From: Gymnorhina tibicen
Lineage: Eukaryota > Chordata > Aves > Passeriformes > Artamidae
Assembly: GCA_013399875.1 (NCBI GenBank)
Contig: VXAZ01001045.1
Location: 1,160,661 to 1,224,660 of the forward strand
DNA: 64,000 nt
Direction of reading: 5' to 3'
The translations under genes were made by a program, and so were the position numbers. Shown piece by piece: positions 62,690-64,000 of the stretch. The notes below the pieces were generated by a model. The model did no database searches. It had not been told where the DNA came from and worked only from the letters and a program-made list of their open reading frames with translations. Every line of letters begins with the position of its first letter. Positions within the stretch are counted from its first letter, which is position 1.

Positions 62690-64000
62690 CATTTCCAACT
62701 CAGGTACAGCTCTACGCATTACAAAGCAAATACGATGTATTGCATTTGATTTTTGAAAATCCTTTGATGCAAGAAAATATAATTAACTACTTGTGAGATG
62801 GCTTTGAAGTTTCCCATGTAGTAGAATGATAGGGTTGTCATGCAGATAATTTTGAGAAATTTTATTTTTTTTATCTAAGAGAAAAGCAGTCATTTATTAT
62901 TCTGAGATTTCTCTTGGAATTGTTAAAAGACCATGAAAGATGATTTGATTTTTATCATTTGGGAGTGTGTGATTTGAAATGGAGGACCTTTCTAACTGAA
63001 CAGAAAACTACCTGAAAAAGATTTGATATCTTTTCCAAGCTTAGCTTTCATGCTTTTTTGGCATGTTTTGGCATGTTTTGGCAACCAATAGAATATAATA
63101 GTGATTAAAAAAACCTACACAAAACTCAAGTAACTGGCATGAAGACATGTTTTTCAAGCTTGTGACTGTATGGAATTATTCTTTGTGGCATATCTTCTGG
63201 CTAGTTTTTGTAACAATTTTAGAATTTGCATTTCCAAGGTGGTGGAATTTCAGAAGTCTGTTTCTTAGATTTCTACATACTGCTGTTGGATTCTGCTTAA
63301 TATTTACCAGGCTTTTATTGTTGTTTTGGAAATAAATCACACTTTCGATGTTGTTGTTGTTGTGTACATCTTTTCATATTACAGGTTTGTCAATATCTCT
63401 GTTGTCAGATGACAATCATATATCAATTTTCTGGGGGAACCTCTATTTTTTCCCCTCATTTTCCATATTTAAGCAAAAAGTGTACGTTACATAAAAGTAG
63501 GCACAGTCAAACTTGGGGTTCAGGCATCCATCAGTGGTGAGGAAAGATATCTCTGGTTCTGCCCATGAGGTTATATCTGTTAGTAAATAAAATGGTCCAG
63601 GTCCTGTCCTCTGCCTCTGAGGCCACATAACATAGCAGAGTTTGCATCTCTATAGTGAAAGTCTTTCTTACTAAAAAAGAAAAAAGACCTGTCTGTTGAG
63701 GAATACCTCTGGCCTATCCTACTCCCTGTTTATGCCTGTGCATTGCCTGGGAGATACAAATACTGGGGCAGGACAGTGTTGGAGTCCATGCTCTAACCGT
63801 GTCTAGTTTACTGCTTAGACCCTGAATTCCAGTGCTTACTGCGAAAAACAGCCTAAGATATGGATCCACAGGGGGACTTTTGTATGGTAATATTATGCCT
63901 AGCTTTTAGGGGTCCACAGTATGTGATAATAATTCACAGCTCCCAGTACTTATGTTAGGTAGAAAGTCAAGAATTTCATCCTTCATTATCGAATTCAGCA
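62690..64000. other. Non-coding AT-rich DNA
   Basis: No gene recognised up to the window end. Short tandem words occur near 63055-63082 (TTTTGGCATG units) and 63349-63362 (TTG units). Confidence 0.55.

Noticed and set aside
1..64000. CRISPR arrays, bacterial operons, prophage or other prokaryotic systems
   Set aside because: No regularly spaced direct repeats with unique spacers and no dense coding; repeats and promoter structure are avian.

Overview
The window reads as vertebrate nuclear DNA, almost certainly from a songbird (passerine). No operons or long open reading frames are present. Most of the sequence is AT-rich, low-repeat, non-coding DNA. Recognisable repeats are CR1 LINEs in both orientations, several ending in the avian CR1 3' octamer array. 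There is also one short element with a tRNA-Ile-like head and a CR1-like tail (the architecture of the zebra-finch TguSINE1 family) and three solo LTRs that resemble passerine endogenous retrovirus LTRs. These assignments rest on pattern recognition and remembered family features, not on a database search.

Layout. 1-9.96 kb: non-coding, no confident feature. 9.97-10.47 kb: a decayed CR1 endonuclease fragment. 10.5-15.8 kb: non-coding. 15.8-18.4 kb: a dense retrotransposon cluster, with one minus-strand CR1 split by a tRNA-Ile-type SINE and by a 521-bp LTR, then a pyrimidine tract and a second solo LTR with a near-perfect 5-bp target duplication. 20.2-22.6 kb: a discontinuous CpG island holding a TATA-less, CCAAT-box promoter, a probable non-coding first exon on the + strand, a G-quadruplex-prone run and a 362-bp assembly gap. 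22.6-32.6 kb: AT-rich, probably first intron, with a perfect hairpin and a perfect 81-bp tandem duplication. 32.67-33.96 kb: a CR1 with much of its reverse transcriptase region. 41.8-42.1 kb: a CR1 tail. 43.5-44.05 kb: a GC-rich 51-bp minisatellite. 45.0-45.6 kb: a frameshifted Lys/Glu-rich coding remnant on the minus strand. 47.4 and 58.1 kb: short CR1 tails. 50.33-50.42 kb: an 84-bp exon-like segment with good splice sites. 55.3-56.3 kb: another CR1. 60.07 kb: a poly-A tract. 61.54-62.68 kb: a third solo LTR carrying TA/TATG microsatellites and a CpG-rich core.

Working model (inference): the CpG island drives a plus-strand gene whose first exon is non-coding and ends at 20916. The exon-like segment at 50334-50417 could be a second 5' exon about 29 kb downstream. 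The gene was not recognised and no other coding exon was found, so most of the window would be intergenic DNA upstream of about 20.3 kb and a long first intron downstream. No CRISPR array, rRNA gene or functional tRNA gene was seen.
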